NCBI GenBank assembly: GCA_021186555.1
Contig: JAJKFL010000005.1
Location: 56,222,635 to 56,286,634, forward strand
Direction of reading: 5' to 3'
Length of the DNA: 64,000 bases
Source: Reticulitermes speratus
Lineage: Eukaryota; Arthropoda; Insecta; Blattodea; Rhinotermitidae
This document shows, piece after piece, positions 50,401 to 58,735 of the stretch (position 1 is its first letter; every line of letters starts with the position of its first letter). A program made the translations under genes and the position numbers. The notes beneath the pieces are model-generated. The model was given only the letters and a program-made list of their open reading frames with translations. It did no database searches and was not told where the DNA came from.

Positions 50401-53400
50401 CGCTGTTGGCAAGAATTTACCATGGCATCCAAGTTCCGTGGAAAGTACCTCCAAGTCATTCCACTGGGTACAGCACATCTTGAGTTTAGTTCTGGTAAGT
50501 AGATTGGTATTAGAGTGCTACATTTTGTGTTGGTGCTGGATGGTTCTGGAAAACTAACATCTGAACAGGCAGTCTTTGAACGCTGTTGTTTGCTGGCAGC
50601 AGGCAGGATTTCTGATGGTCAGATGGCTGAGGTATTTCAGGTAATTGTTATGGGAAAAATTGCTTCATTCTACATTGCTTCATTCTACATTGCTATTTCC
50701 AAGCACATAACCGCAATGTTAAATGAGTATTTACTGTAACAGGGCTTGAGTATATATTTGTGAATGTGGATTTGTTTGTGGAGACTGTAACTTTCCAGAG
50801 CACTACGAGACTAGCTCAGTTGGTATGGTCACGAGGCTATAGGCTGGACAACTGAGGAATCATTGTTAGATTTCTGTCAGGAACGAGGGTTCTTCTCTTC
50901 TCCAAAACATCCAGACTGGTTCCGGATCCCACCCGGCATCCTTCAGTGGGCACTAGGGTAAAGAAACCAGAGTGTGCAGCTGACGCTCACTTCCAACTAA
51001 TACCAACATTCAGATTGAGTGGAACTATACTTCCACACCTGCATATGACATCATGATTTGCACAGACATGACTACTTTCACCATTACCTCATATCTCTTG
51101 ATACTTTCTTCCACCCAATTTGTATATTTCTGCAGTAGTTAACCAGAAAAATTTGTTAAGTAGGATGCAATGAAAAGCTTTTCTGTGTGCAAGTTTCTAG
51201 TGATTTCTACTTTTGCAGTGATAATTGGTAAGTCATAAGTGCAACTGTTTGACCGATGTGGGGTTTTATCTGCTTGAGTCTATTTTTGGAGATGGCCAAC
51301 TGCATGTTGCTGTTAAGAAGGGGAAGGAATTAGCAGCTTGTTAAGGTTAATGTTAATGTTAAAGGTACACAAACTTTTATATAAAAAGTTGTAACAGAAG
51401 AGTTACTGAACAACTGAAGTGAAGTGTGTGTCGGATTTCTGCAGTAAAAAACAGAGCATTGAGGTACATATGAAAGACAGTAGTAACTGAATAACCACTG
51501 GTGTAATGAGTTAATAAATCATGAACAAAGAGATAGTGGGGTGGCATGTGACTGTTATGGCAGCTGGTCACATGACAAGGACATGGCTAGTTGCTGCATA
51601 AGTGCCTTTCAGACAAGCAGTAGACCTCATGAGATTCGAGTTCTAAAACTGTGGTCTTCTGGGATCTGATAGCACACTGTCTGGTGACTGTCTGCTAAAT
51701 TGGGCGGTGTCAACCCAGAAGAGGGCTCAGTCCGTGTATGCTCAGGTCATGGCAAGGTTTCACTTGAGGGATATTACAGTTATAAGTTCTCAGGTTTTCA
51801 CTGCGGTTGTTGAAATGATGGCCATATTTTCGGTTTTTATACCATGTAGTTTGTTTTTATTGTTCCAACTTTTCAGAGGAGCACACTGCATCCATCTTCA
51901 GGGTGACTGAATTTGTTCACGGGAATCCGCCTGAACTGATTCAGTGTGTTTGAGCCATGCAAATGTGGAACTTGTATCTGATATTAATAATGTTTTTGTA
52001 CAGGTGTTCACTATACATGGCGCAAGGTTACAACCACAGTCCATAACATTATTGTTGGAAAACTGTGGGTGGACCAGCATGGTGACATGGACATTGTGAA
52101 TCATAAAGATGGAGTGAAATGCCACCTCAAGTATATACCGTACAGCTACTTCACACGAGATGTACAGCGCAAGGTGAGGCAGACATAACACATAACACTA
52201 CTGTTTCAGTCAAGCAGTCACAGTGTTGCTGGTACAAGAAAAGGTTTGTTCGAGCAGACCACAAATGCATGAACATTAAGTGAACATTATTTCACACTTG
52301 TCTCTGCCTTGGGAGATGTTTTATGTTCACAGAATTTTGCATTGCATATTTATTACAGAATACAGTATAATTTCAGTTCAGTCTTGTGGAATTTGGACAA
52401 AATTTTATCTGTTTTAAGTGTAGTAGGACCCAGAAGTTTGTGAAACACAGTGTTGCATGATTTTGACCTTTTTGTGACCACCTATTTGAAAACCATTTTC
52501 CAACCTCTTGTGACTGGTTGCAGTGTATCGGATTGAGACTACATAGTTGGCAGATCAACTTCCCCCACTCTCCTGCTATAGTGCAGATTACTCTCAGCTC
52601 AGTGAAGCTCCGTCTGTAATGAAGTGAAGTTGATTGTGCTTATGACTTATGGAATGACACTCTCCTTCACTCATTTAATGTATTTATGCTTCCAAAAAGT
52701 GATTTTGTTTTATTTAAAACACTTCCATGCTTTGTCGCTTTTTGAGGGTTAACTGTAAGATATAAATCTTTGACATCGGTTTTACATAAGTAATATCACC
52801 AACATTTGCTAGGACTTTTTGCGTTGTCACCAGTATCCAAAAACAATTACTATGTTTTGGAAGCTACCTGCTTCCGTCCTTATTACTGGTATTTCGTAAT
52901 TTCTTGGATCCAAAAGGCCATTTTGCATTGAAAATTGATTCCAGTGTTTACGACTCCAGGTGTGTGATGGTTTTATTGGTCCCAGTTAATCAAGAACATC
53001 AGGCCGCAACTGTGCAGTGGTAGCACGTGGTATGATCCAGTGGACAGTGTTCTGTCTCTTACTGTAGCGCAATACTTGCTGGCTGTAGATGTCTAAATAT
53101 GGGATAATTTTCTTACATTGGAAGATGCCTTGTCTGATATTTCATCTTTAATTTATGCTTTTGTTTTTTAGGTGAAAGGCTTTGTAATGGACAGTGATGG
53201 CAATGTTAGGTGGGTTGTCTCTGGCACATGGGATAACAAAATAGACATCGCACCGGTCATAAGCACAGAGCGGAGCAGCCCAGACAATCCAGTATATAAG
53301 ACGGGTCCATACAAGACTGCCTGGAAACGGAAAAGCCCATCGTAAGTTTCGCGCAATGAACATACTCTGCTGCTGGTGTATGATAATTGATTTGCCAGGT

Positions 53401-56400
53401 GCTTCACAAAGGGAATTGTGTGCGATTTGAAATTTGGTTTGATGCCCAACATTTTGGTACAGTGTATAATTTTACGTATGTAGGGTGTTGAGGAAGATAT
53501 TAGGGCCTAAGAAGGAAGAAGTAACGCAGACTGTATACAGGTGCAGGACGAGGAGCTTTGTGATATGTACTGCTCACCAAATGTTCAGGTGATCAAATCA
53601 AGGAGGATGAGATGGGTGGGGCTTGTGGCACGCATAGGGGAGAAGGGAGATGCATACAAGGTTTTGGTGGGAAACCTGAAGGAAAGAACCACTTGGAAGA
53701 CCTAGACATAGATAGGAGAGTATAATAAAACAAATCTTAAAAAACTGAGTAAGGATGGATGGATGATGTTGATGATCATGGAAGTGGCTGTTGTAACGAG
53801 TAATGAACATTTGGTCTAATGGGGATTCTGATTATGAGATCTACTTTCAGGTACTATTCTGTGCATGTAGTTAATATTTGATTATGTACATATTCTTGCA
53901 GCGTGCTTGGTCTAACGGAGGTCTGGCTGCTCACTTGTGGTGTGTTCAATCCCTGGGGCATGGATTCTGCTTAATGTGTTTGAAGGTAAACCTTGAAGCC
54001 AAGCCTCTCCAGAAGTCTATGGTGCGTGCGTGCGAAGGTCAAGATAGGTGCACAATACCCTACACTCAATGGAATATGTCTATACACTATTCTCCCATAT
54101 AATTAATTTAAAGTACAGTAGAACCCCCATATCCGCGGTTTCAGTTATCCACGGTTTACCGCGGCCCGAAAATATATTTGTGTCTCAGGAAAGTTTGATG
54201 ATGGTATACCATGCCTATTTTCACTCCATCATGACTTATGGGATAATATTTTGGGGAAATTCCTCATACAGTAATAATGTTTTAAATTACAAAAAAGGGT
54301 TGTCAGAATTATTATGAGTGCTGGAACTAGAGACTCTTGTAGAGAATATTTTAAAATCCTAAAAATTTTAGCTTTATATTCGCAATATATACTTTTCCTT
54401 GTATTTTTTTATAATTACTGATAGGAATCAGTTCGCAGTGATTTCTGAGATACGTAATATAAACACTAGACACAAATCCAATTTTCATTAACCACCATCT
54501 CTTTTGACATCATATCAAAAAGGAACATACTATTTTGGTATCAAGGTTTTCAGTTGTCTTCCTAATCATATAAAGACTTTATCCCATAATATGAAACAAT
54601 TTAAATCAGCTTTCAAAAATTTCCTTTACTTCCACTCATTTTATTCATTGGAGGAGTATTTTAATTATGATAAAGAATAAATTTCCTGTTAATTATCATT
54701 TTATTAGAATTGCATACAATTTAAAACCTTAACGTGATTCAGTTGATACTGCTTTTTACATTTCTATTTATATGTATTGTTTATTTACTTTATCATGTGC
54801 TCATTCAATTAACTATGTCCCTAAAATAAACATTTCATACATCTTTTGTATTCTCTAATATACACTCAAGTATTCTCTTGTGAATTGTATTTTGCATGTA
54901 TGATTATTATATATTGTATTTTCATGATGTGTATTGTCTATATTATGTTTTATTTTTGTATTTTGACTTGTTCTGTATTCAAAGGTTATGTTACCTGTTA
55001 CGGATTTCTGGAATGTGAAATAAATTAAATTAAATTAAACAGTCTTTTCCCCTGGGATGTCGCTGCATCCTGTAAACTAAATTGCTGATCCAGGTGACCA
55101 CCTGGTATAGGCCCTCCAATAATGACTGTTGCTTAGGAGAGCTGCCTCTTGTCTGGGTCAAGTGATATAACTAGACTTGGTCCCATTCCTGGAATCTTGC
55201 AGAATTAGCCGATCAGTTGTGGTGGGTGTTCATCCTGACACGGGCCATCTTCTGGTGTTGGTGTGCATAGGGATAAATGTCATGTACAGCGTGTTCACGT
55301 AAACAGTACACATCATAATCTTACTTAATGGGAACGCATTCGTACGTTGGAAATACAATAGATATTTGAATGCAAATATAATATTGTATTGCAACGTCAT
55401 GTGTGCATATGAATTATGGCAATTGAGCGAAATTGTTAATAATAATTTTAATTCTCCAGGTTTTAAATAATACTCATATATATTTATCTTGCTACTATGT
55501 TTTATGTATGCATGAGTTGCAGTTTCTAGTGGTGATACACACTAATGTTTACACCTCTCTTGTGTTTGGTTTCTCCCTAATGATGGCCCAGAAAGGGCTG
55601 AAACATGTAGAAGATAATAATAATATGTAATAAGAATGTATGCAAACTGACTACAAGTGCATTTTGTAGTACTTACACAGTATAAGTCATGTAGATGATG
55701 TATGAGATGTGCGTGTTGGTGTACGTAGTGGTGAACGTTATGCGGCTGATACACGAGATCTGTCGCACATTGGCATGCGTAATGGTGAATGTCATGTGGC
55801 TGATTTAGAAGATCTGCCATGTAGTCTGTTGTGGACCCCGAACAACGCCCCAGGATAGCTGTAAGTCTCCCAGAAAATGTAGCAGCAGGCATTGTGCCTG
55901 TGGTCTCATGGATTGAAGCTCAGTAAGCGAGCATGAAGGTAGGTAATCCCTTGTCCCAATCTTCATGCTGTGTTGAAATTACCTTGGTTAGGTGCTTCTC
56001 AGTTGTTTTTAGGTAATATCACACCATGCCGTATAACTGGACGGAGAGGGCTGGTCTGCATTGTGCTTATCTCCAGCCACTCGTGCAGGAGGCAAGACTC
56101 GAGGCTCACATGTGGTGCGATCTTGACAAATGTGACTTCCAGAACAACATATTACTGATGTTCATTATAAATGTGTTGTAGTGAATTTTGTTTTATATGC
56201 TTTACAGGCCTGATTCAGACCGGTACTACAGTTTCACAGAACTTGCATGTCAGCTGAATGAGCCGGAAGCTGGAGTTGCACCGACTGACACACGTAACCG
56301 TCCTGACCAAAGGTTGATGGAGAATGGAATGTGGGATGAAGCAAACATAGAGAAAGTTAGACTGGAAGAAAAACAGCGGGCTGCCCGGAGGTTACGGGAC

Positions 56401-57021
56401 ACAGAAGCAGAGAAGGCTGCTTCTGAGGGTACAGAATTTGAGACATTTGTGTAGATGGTCTTGTTGTGTTATGAATTTGTAATTTTTTTTTAATCTGAAT
56501 ATTTGTTTTTGTGCTTTGCAAGAAATTCTTCAAATTGTAATATTCCTGATTTCTAACTGTGACATACTGTGCACAGTGTCAGAGTCTCATGTGCCATACA
56601 TTTTAGTAGATCTGGCTTGTCACATTCACAGTATGTATGACTATTATCTGACTCTTGATAGGATTGGAAAGACTTCTGTTAGTAACACAACACTTTGGTT
56701 TCATAGAAGCAGACTTTTCATACTCATTTAAACAGCTATAAACGGCTCAGTGAAGATTCTGTACCATGGACTTGTTTTGTTTGTTTTAGATACATTTTTT
56801 CTCCTCTTTAAGTATTTCTATTTTGTTTGAATTGTGTACTAGTATAGTCAACATTGTGATGGTAATTATCTTTTACAGGTCGTCATTTTCCACCATATGA
56901 ACCAATATGGTTTAAGAAGGAAAAGGAACCTTGGACAGGGAGTGTGATTCATATGTATCAGGGAAAATACTGGGAGTGTAAAGAGCGTCAGGATTGGTCG
57001 ATGTGCCCGGATATCTACTAG
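27062..57021 (+). CDS. Osbp: oxysterol-binding protein (OSBP)
   Basis: Thirteen exons: 27062-27189, 34369-34574, 37633-37886, 39246-39423, 42066-42220, 43946-44080, 47448-47636, 49460-49705, 50350-50494, 52004-52173, 53172-53341, 56208-56428, 56879-57021. All phases agree, giving 779 residues (human OSBP about 807). The family exchanges sterol for PI4P at ER-Golgi contacts. Order: PH domain about 14-110 ([20 protein letters not shown]), a conserved helical segment ([31 protein letters not shown]), a coiled coil near 219-246, a FFAT-type motif EFYDA at 270-274 in an acidic stretch for VAP binding at the ER, a Ser-rich linker, then the sterol/PI4P domain from [19 protein letters not shown] (about 397) with the signature EQVSHHPP at 496-503, ending [16 protein letters not shown]. 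No lesion seen. Introns total about 27.6 kb, mostly transposons. Confidence 0.97.
28569..28612. repeat. TG and T-tract microsatellite
   Basis: (TG)n followed by a run of about 18 T in OSBP intron 1. Confidence 0.9.
28870..29110 (-). mobile_element. possible LINE 3' end, antisense
   Basis: The minus strand ends AATAAAATATTGAATATTGAA, a tail like those of the LINE fragments at 33343 and 54172. No protein motif is visible, so this is weak. Confidence 0.3.
29206..29310. repeat. foldback family E remnant
   Basis: GTCTTCTGGGATGTGACATC and the closing CACTGTGAGAACC are recognisable; the middle is lost. Confidence 0.5.
29389..29424. repeat. (CA)n microsatellite
   Basis: About 18 CA units in OSBP intron 1. 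Confidence 0.95.
30761..31051. repeat. inner inverted repeat of element C
   Basis: TTAAGTGAAGGGATAATTCT with TTATTTAGGCCT (30762-30788) pairs with AGGCCTAAATAA ... AGAATTATCCCTTCACTTAA (31016-31051). It is probably a separate foldback or a hairpin tip. Confidence 0.7.
31055..31337 (-). mobile_element. tRNA-derived SINE (family 2), antisense
   Basis: Close relative of the copy at 11964-12247, with the same head (CGGGGATCGAATCC on the minus strand) and the same body. It sits inside element C. Confidence 0.85.
31832..31880 (-). ncRNA. hammerhead-ribozyme-like motif, element A left arm
   Basis: Mirror copy of the motif at 32985-33030: minus strand CCCC-CTGATGA, stem GGTTTTTGCAAAAACC, GAAAC, ATATGTA, GGGGT. 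The core is intact. Confidence 0.6.
31890..32667. mobile_element. snap-back mariner (inverted duplication of its 3' half)
   Basis: TA at 31888-31889 and 32668-32669 flank TIRs CGAGGGCTAGTCAAAAAAGA. Arms 31890-32214 and 32339-32667 are inverted copies of the transposase 3' end ([18 protein letters not shown] reads outward on both strands). The 125-base centre encodes, on the minus strand, [12 protein letters not shown], where the second catalytic Asp is Asn. Removing it with one TA restores element A exactly. Confidence 0.9.
32985..33030 (+). ncRNA. hammerhead-ribozyme-like motif, element A right arm
   Basis: Stem I strand ACCCC (32985-32989), CUGAUGA (32990-32996), one unpaired U, stem II GGUUUUU/AAAAACC (32998-33013), GAAA (33014-33017), 2-bp stem III AC/GU with loop AUAU, then UA with H17 at 33025, and GGGGU (33026-33030) pairing ACCCC. 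This matches the type I hammerhead layout. The extra U before stem II is the one deviation. Predicted cleavage is after 33025. Confidence 0.62.
33343..33720 (-). mobile_element. LINE 3' fragment, antisense
   Basis: The minus strand reads [20 protein letters not shown] then VDEYFNV, the same C-terminal segment as the LINE at 54172-55045 ([19 protein letters not shown]). It ends in an AATTCAATTC-type tail. Confidence 0.75.
34170..34290. repeat. foldback family E, right half
   Basis: TTGACCCTGAAGATAAAGGC leads to CACTGTGACGTCCCAGAAGA and ends ...TCCTCAATG, 80-100 bases upstream of OSBP exon 2. The CTGAAGA and GAAA blocks of the family are intact here (34199-34205, 34226-34229). Confidence 0.65.
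34369..34574 (+). CDS. Osbp: OSBP exon 2: second half of the PH domain
   Basis: Encodes [19 protein letters not shown] and [18 protein letters not shown]. The last helix of the PH domain carries the invariant Trp. It joins exon 1 across a split Arg codon (AG|G) and ends in phase 1 at GTGAGT. Confidence 0.93.
34592..34668. repeat. 25-bp direct repeat after OSBP exon 2
   Basis: TCATTGTTACTGACGTGTGT plus GACAG occurs twice, about 47 bases apart, within 100 bases of the exon 2 donor. Confidence 0.8.
34785..35240 (+). repeat. dispersed repeat G, copy 1 (OSBP intron 2)
   Basis: Colinear with 52495-53060: GGTGACTGGTT, CTTCCCCCTACTCTTCTGCT, CTCAGCTCAGTCAAGCT, GGAATGAGACACT and the later CATTGAAAATGAATTCCA are matched with moderate divergence. 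No coding content seen. Confidence 0.7.
35386..35605. repeat. foldback family E, nearly complete copy
   Basis: Begins TTTGAGGTTCTCACAGCATT and ends CGCATCCCAGGAGACTTGGA. The arms pair through ATAATGCCTTCATCTTCAGG and CCCCGAAGATTAAGGCACCA. It lies in OSBP intron 2. Confidence 0.7.
36105..36340 (+). repeat. dispersed repeat F with a 31-nt tandem triplication
   Basis: Related to 24144-24300. Inside it, CCTTGTGAACATGATGATGA repeats three times with a period of about 31 bases (36168-36252). Confidence 0.65.
36527..36573 (-). ncRNA. hammerhead-like motif, element B left arm (damaged)
   Basis: Minus strand CCCC-CTGATGA, U, GGCAA-CTTCA-TTGCC, then AAAAC in place of GAAAC, ATATGTA, CGGGT. The G12 change and the stem I shift predict loss of activity. 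Confidence 0.5.
36965..37007 (+). ncRNA. hammerhead-like motif, element B right arm
   Basis: CCCC (36965-36968), CUGAGGA (36969-36975; fits CUGANGA), unpaired U, stem II GACAA/UUGCC with one A-C mismatch, GAAA (36992-36995), stem III AC/GU with loop GUAU, UA ending at 37003, then GGGG (37004-37007) pairing CCCC. The core is intact. Confidence 0.58.
38174..38910. repeat. 63-nt minisatellite, 11 units plus a partial one
   Basis: Unit starts GGCTAGTGGCACTTGGGAGT and recurs every 63 bases from 38174 to 38867. Units differ at a few sites (CTGATG/CTAATG; TTCATA/TTTATA/TTCGTA). It lies in OSBP intron 3, downstream of exon 3. Confidence 0.97.
38915..38986. repeat. foldback family E remnant
   Basis: CAGTGTCACATCCCAGAAGA then CTGCTGTGAGAACCTCGAG, the right-hand end of the family, directly after the minisatellite. 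Confidence 0.6.
39456..39721 (+). mobile_element. tRNA-derived SINE (family 4) with a 15-bp target duplication
   Basis: Head AGTGGCCGTGCGGTCTAAGG with perfect box B GGTTCGAATCC (39530-39540) and a poly(A) tail. AATGGTACTGTGTCC (39441-39455) is repeated as AATGGTACCGTGTCC (39722-39736). The tRNA-like part resembles a class II tRNA (Leu/Ser). The near-perfect duplication suggests a recent insertion. It begins 32 bases past the OSBP exon 4 donor. Confidence 0.92.
41395..41680 (-). mobile_element. tRNA-derived SINE (family 2), diverged
   Basis: Same order as the copies at 11964 and 31055 (CCTTGGCACTAGATGGAGGT; minus-strand box B GGTTTTGATTCC), with more changes. It lies in OSBP intron 4. Confidence 0.7.
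42066..42220 (+). CDS. Osbp: OSBP exon 5: FFAT motif
   Basis: Encodes [20 protein letters not shown]. The acidic lead and E-F-Y-D-A core match the FFAT signal that binds VAP proteins on the ER; vertebrate OSBP has EFFDA at the same place. The exon ends in phase 0 at CAG|GTTGGG, a weaker donor than the others. Confidence 0.9.
42620..43403 (+). mobile_element. internally deleted pogo-type transposon with Brinker-like DNA-binding domain
   Basis: TIRs TACCGTATATTCTCGAATCT and its inverse end at TA on both sides. Inside, 42943-43100 encodes [20 protein letters not shown] and [20 protein letters not shown], a Brinker/CENP-B-type helix-turn-helix. It jumps in another frame to an acidic tail ([20 protein letters not shown], stop about 43203). 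The catalytic DDE domain is gone. It lies in OSBP intron 5. Confidence 0.8.
43742..43905. repeat. degenerate tandem repeat, unit about 35-40 nt
   Basis: Four to five imperfect copies of TGTTCCTAGTGTATAATAAT with CTTGTG between them, upstream of OSBP exon 6. Confidence 0.75.
44676..45438. mobile_element. foldback element D with a 13-bp target duplication
   Basis: Arms 44703-44892 and 45245-45440 are inverted copies (GCAATCAGTAGGCGTGATGA and reverse). The loop of about 350 bases is pyrimidine-rich. AAGTGTTAGACTT flanks it (44663-44675; 45439-45451). Its outer ends share TCTTCTGGGAT with family E. Each arm has CCGAAAC (right) or CCAAAAC (left) opposite GTGAAGATGG. It lies in OSBP intron 6. Confidence 0.85.
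45555..45800 (-). mobile_element. LINE fragment, antisense
   Basis: The minus strand reads [20 protein letters not shown], the end of an RT domain seen also at 53484-53775 on the plus strand. Confidence 0.7.
46092..46330. repeat. foldback family E, best-preserved copy
   Basis: Runs from TTTGAGGTTCTCAAAACGGT through GATTCAAGTCCGCTGGGATG to ATCCCAGAAGACTTGAATCC. The right arm has TTGACCCTGAAGATGAAGGC followed by ATCCTTCAAAATGTCAG (46225-46265). It lies in OSBP intron 6. Confidence 0.75.
46415..47298 (+). mobile_element. Tigger/pogo transposon, internally deleted
   Basis: Ends ACAGTTGAACTCAGTTATAA and inverse ...ACCGAGTTTGACTGTA. From ATG 46721 the broken frame reads [18 protein letters not shown], then IENG, then across frameshifts FEQNG and [18 protein letters not shown], the CENP-B-type N-terminal domain of Tigger transposases. 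The DDE domain is absent. It lies in OSBP intron 6. Confidence 0.75.
47814..48095 (-). pseudogene. Tc1/mariner-type transposase C-terminal remnant
   Basis: The minus strand reads [17 protein letters not shown], then [20 protein letters not shown], like the end of mariner-type transposases (PPYSPDLSPCDFH ... W-DxC). The third catalytic Asp is Gln, and no TIR was identified. It lies in OSBP intron 7. Confidence 0.65.
48573..48850 (+). mobile_element. tRNA-derived SINE (family 1)
   Basis: GGTGCAGTTGGTTGAGGCAC and GGGTTCAACTCCC form the promoter boxes; the body matches 23737-24050. It lies in OSBP intron 7. Confidence 0.8.
50143..50235 (+). repeat. SINE head (family 3)
   Basis: GATAGCTCAGTTGATGTAGG and GGTTTGGTTCCTGGCAGGGG look like tRNA boxes A and B. 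Only the head remains. It lies in OSBP intron 8. Confidence 0.55.
50350..50494 (+). CDS. Osbp: OSBP exon 9: completes the EQVSHHPP signature
   Basis: Begins [11 protein letters not shown] directly after GAACAG at the end of exon 8, so the OSBP family signature is split by an intron between Q and V. The two histidines contact the PI4P phosphate in known family structures. Confidence 0.93.
50805..51065 (+). mobile_element. SINE (family 3)
   Basis: ACTAGCTCAGTTGGTATGGT head with TTAGATTTCTGTCAGGAACG, then CCAAAACATCCAGACTGGTT shared with 19495-19760. It lies in OSBP intron 9. Confidence 0.6.
51640..51910. repeat. foldback family E remnants
   Basis: GTGGTCTTCTGGGATCTGAT at the left; TTCTCAGGTTTTCACTGCGG and GCATCCATCTTCAGGGTGAC at the right. 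Rearranged. It lies in OSBP intron 9. Confidence 0.45.
52495..53060 (+). repeat. dispersed repeat G, copy 2 (OSBP intron 10)
   Basis: Same orientation and block order as 34785-35240, longer by an insertion near 52740-52900. Confidence 0.7.
53484..53775 (+). mobile_element. LINE C-terminal fragment
   Basis: Encodes [16 protein letters not shown] and [18 protein letters not shown] with [19 protein letters not shown], a C-terminal segment very common in insect LINEs. 5'-truncated with no intact ORF. It lies in OSBP intron 11. Confidence 0.8.
54115..54170. repeat. Tigger-like terminal fragment
   Basis: TACAGTAGAACCCCCATATC then CGCGGTTTCAGTTATCCACG and GGCCCGAAAATAT, a typical pogo/Tigger terminus. 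It is cut off where the LINE begins. Confidence 0.5.
54172..55045 (+). mobile_element. LINE 3' end (Jockey-like)
   Basis: Broken frames read [16 protein letters not shown], then [20 protein letters not shown], the end of an RT and C-terminal domain, with a long AT-rich 3' UTR and (ATTAA)n tail. It lies in OSBP intron 11. Confidence 0.8.
55571..55615 (+). ncRNA. decayed solitary hammerhead-like motif
   Basis: CUAAUGA (55577-55583; G5 changed to A), unpaired U, stem GGCCC/GGGCU (55585-55599), GAAAC, AUGUA, then GAAGA that pairs partly with UCUCC upstream. Same plan as the motifs in elements A and B, but no inverted partner was found nearby. It lies in OSBP intron 11. Confidence 0.35.
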
Positions 57022-58212
57022 GCCACACCAGAAACATCAATTGACTGCCGAGCATGTTAGGCAGGTTTTAGTGATGAAACCGTTTGTGATATGATGAGAC
57101 TTCATCTGATAGCAAATCTGTCACATTGCAGGATGCACCACAGGCAGGCAGGTACTGCCTGTCAACACAGGAATGGCCTTGTTGTGTTTATTTACTGCAG
57201 AGTGTGTTACTCAATAGCAGTGAAAGACTGAGAACGTTCACTGGGTACGGTGCTCATGTCTCTTCAGTTTTGCCTTCAATCTGTCTTTCATACAAGGGTC
57301 TGATAAGCACCCTGTTTCCCCTCCCAGCCCCATCAGTTTTTATAACTGTCACATGGTGTGGCTCAGGTTCGTAATTGTTGCACAGCATCAGGTGACTCTT
57401 TGTAAATAAGTCGATATCTTTGTCACCTGAGCTGCATGTGACAGTTCTGAATTTGACCATGAAACTGAAGATCTGAAAGTTCTGCCGTGTTTGTATCTTC
57501 CAACTAATAATTGTATTCTGCTTTTTGTGGCCTGTTTCTAGTTGCAGATGAGTAGCTGTTTTATCCTCTGTATTTGTTTCCAAACAGCAGAAAAGGGGGC
57601 TGATGTTTGAAGCAGTAGGAATAAGATTTGTAGGTTCAGTGTCCATTCAAACTGCGTAGGTAGAATGCTTGGAGATTGGAGCCACAGTGCAATGCCCACT
57701 ATGGAGAGGGCTGTGGAGTTGTCCAGATATGCCTATGTCCTGATTGTGATGCAGAGTGCCCTTACGTGGTAAGAATATGAACGTAAATACAAGTAAACAA
57801 CATACTTCCCTGTATGTTAGGCTTCCTCTTTTTATGTTACACATTTTAATTTTATCTTGATAATTCCTGTAGCACCATTATCAAAAGCAAGGTCGTTATT
57901 AATTGTGTGGCCTATATTAAAGCTTAATATATGATAAGTTAATGAGGATGCTGTTAACAGTATCATTGTTTATCGTCTCCATGATGTCGCCACTGTTTCT
58001 GTCTTTTAACCAGTTTTGTGCAGTGAGGTTTACGGACATAGTGTTGTGTTCTGAAACTTTTGTGTAGTCTCCACTGGCAATAATTACCATATTTTTGTGT
58101 ATGTAAGTTACATGAGTTACACCATCACGTGTAGATCGAGTGAGAGGAACAATTGAAACTGGAAAATCTTTACTGTGGTTTAAAATTTGATATATTTTAT
58201 TTCCAATATAAT
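57022..58212 (+). other. OSBP 3' UTR and flank
   Basis: Follows the stop codon with no repeat I recognise and no clear AATAAA before 58212. The end of the transcript cannot be fixed from sequence; the first AATAAA after the stop is at about 58561, inside a palindrome. Confidence 0.5.
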
Positions 58213-58214
58213 GA

Positions 58215-58376
58215 TACAGTAAAACCCCGATTTAATGTTCCTGCATTTAGTGAAATCGCGGATTTAGTGATGATTTTTTCATGTCCCGACAGTAGCTCCA
58301 TATTAATTGAAAACCTCGATTTAGTGAAATATATTCTAATCCCCCCGCAATTCACTAAATAGGGGTTTTACTGTAT
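58215..58376. mobile_element. pogo/Tigger-type MITE
   Basis: ACAGTAAAACCCCGATTTA at the left and TAAATAGGGGTTTTACTGTA at the right are inverted ends flanked by TA. The internal sequence repeats TTTAGTGA words. About 160 bases, no coding. Confidence 0.75.
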
Positions 58377-58516
58377 ATTGTTATTGCAGCCAGCAAGCTG
58401 TGACATTTCATTTGATATGATGCTGCCATCTTGTGAGAAACTAAGAACTATATGCAGTGGCTGGCACACAGCTTGGAGAACATAAGGATGTAACCAATGC
58501 TGGTGTGCATACTCTT

Positions 58517-58735
58517 GTGAACCACTTGTTTGTAGGACTTTGTCCATCATCTTTAATGTGAATAAAATATAAAATGTAAAATATGAAAATATAATATATA
58601 AAATTCACGACGTTTCGGAAGAAGAGCCATCTTCCGAAACGTTGTGAATTTTAGATTTTTATATATTTTATTTTACATTTTATATTTTATTCACATTAAA
58701 GATGATGGACAAAGTCCTAGAAACAAGTGGTTCAC
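58517..58735. repeat. 219-bp near-perfect palindrome
   Basis: Arms of about 105 bases meet at 58626. Outer words are GTGAACCACTTGTTT and AAACAAGTGGTTCAC; at the centre CGTTTCGGAAGA-AGAGCCA-TCTTCCGAAACG. There is almost no loop. It resembles an inverted pair of GAAACG-type foldback arms. Confidence 0.9.

Noticed and set aside
54048-54317. Open frame that could be an OSBP exon
   Set aside because: It is a Tigger end joined to a LINE; OSBP exons 11 and 12 join in phase (TC|G) without it.
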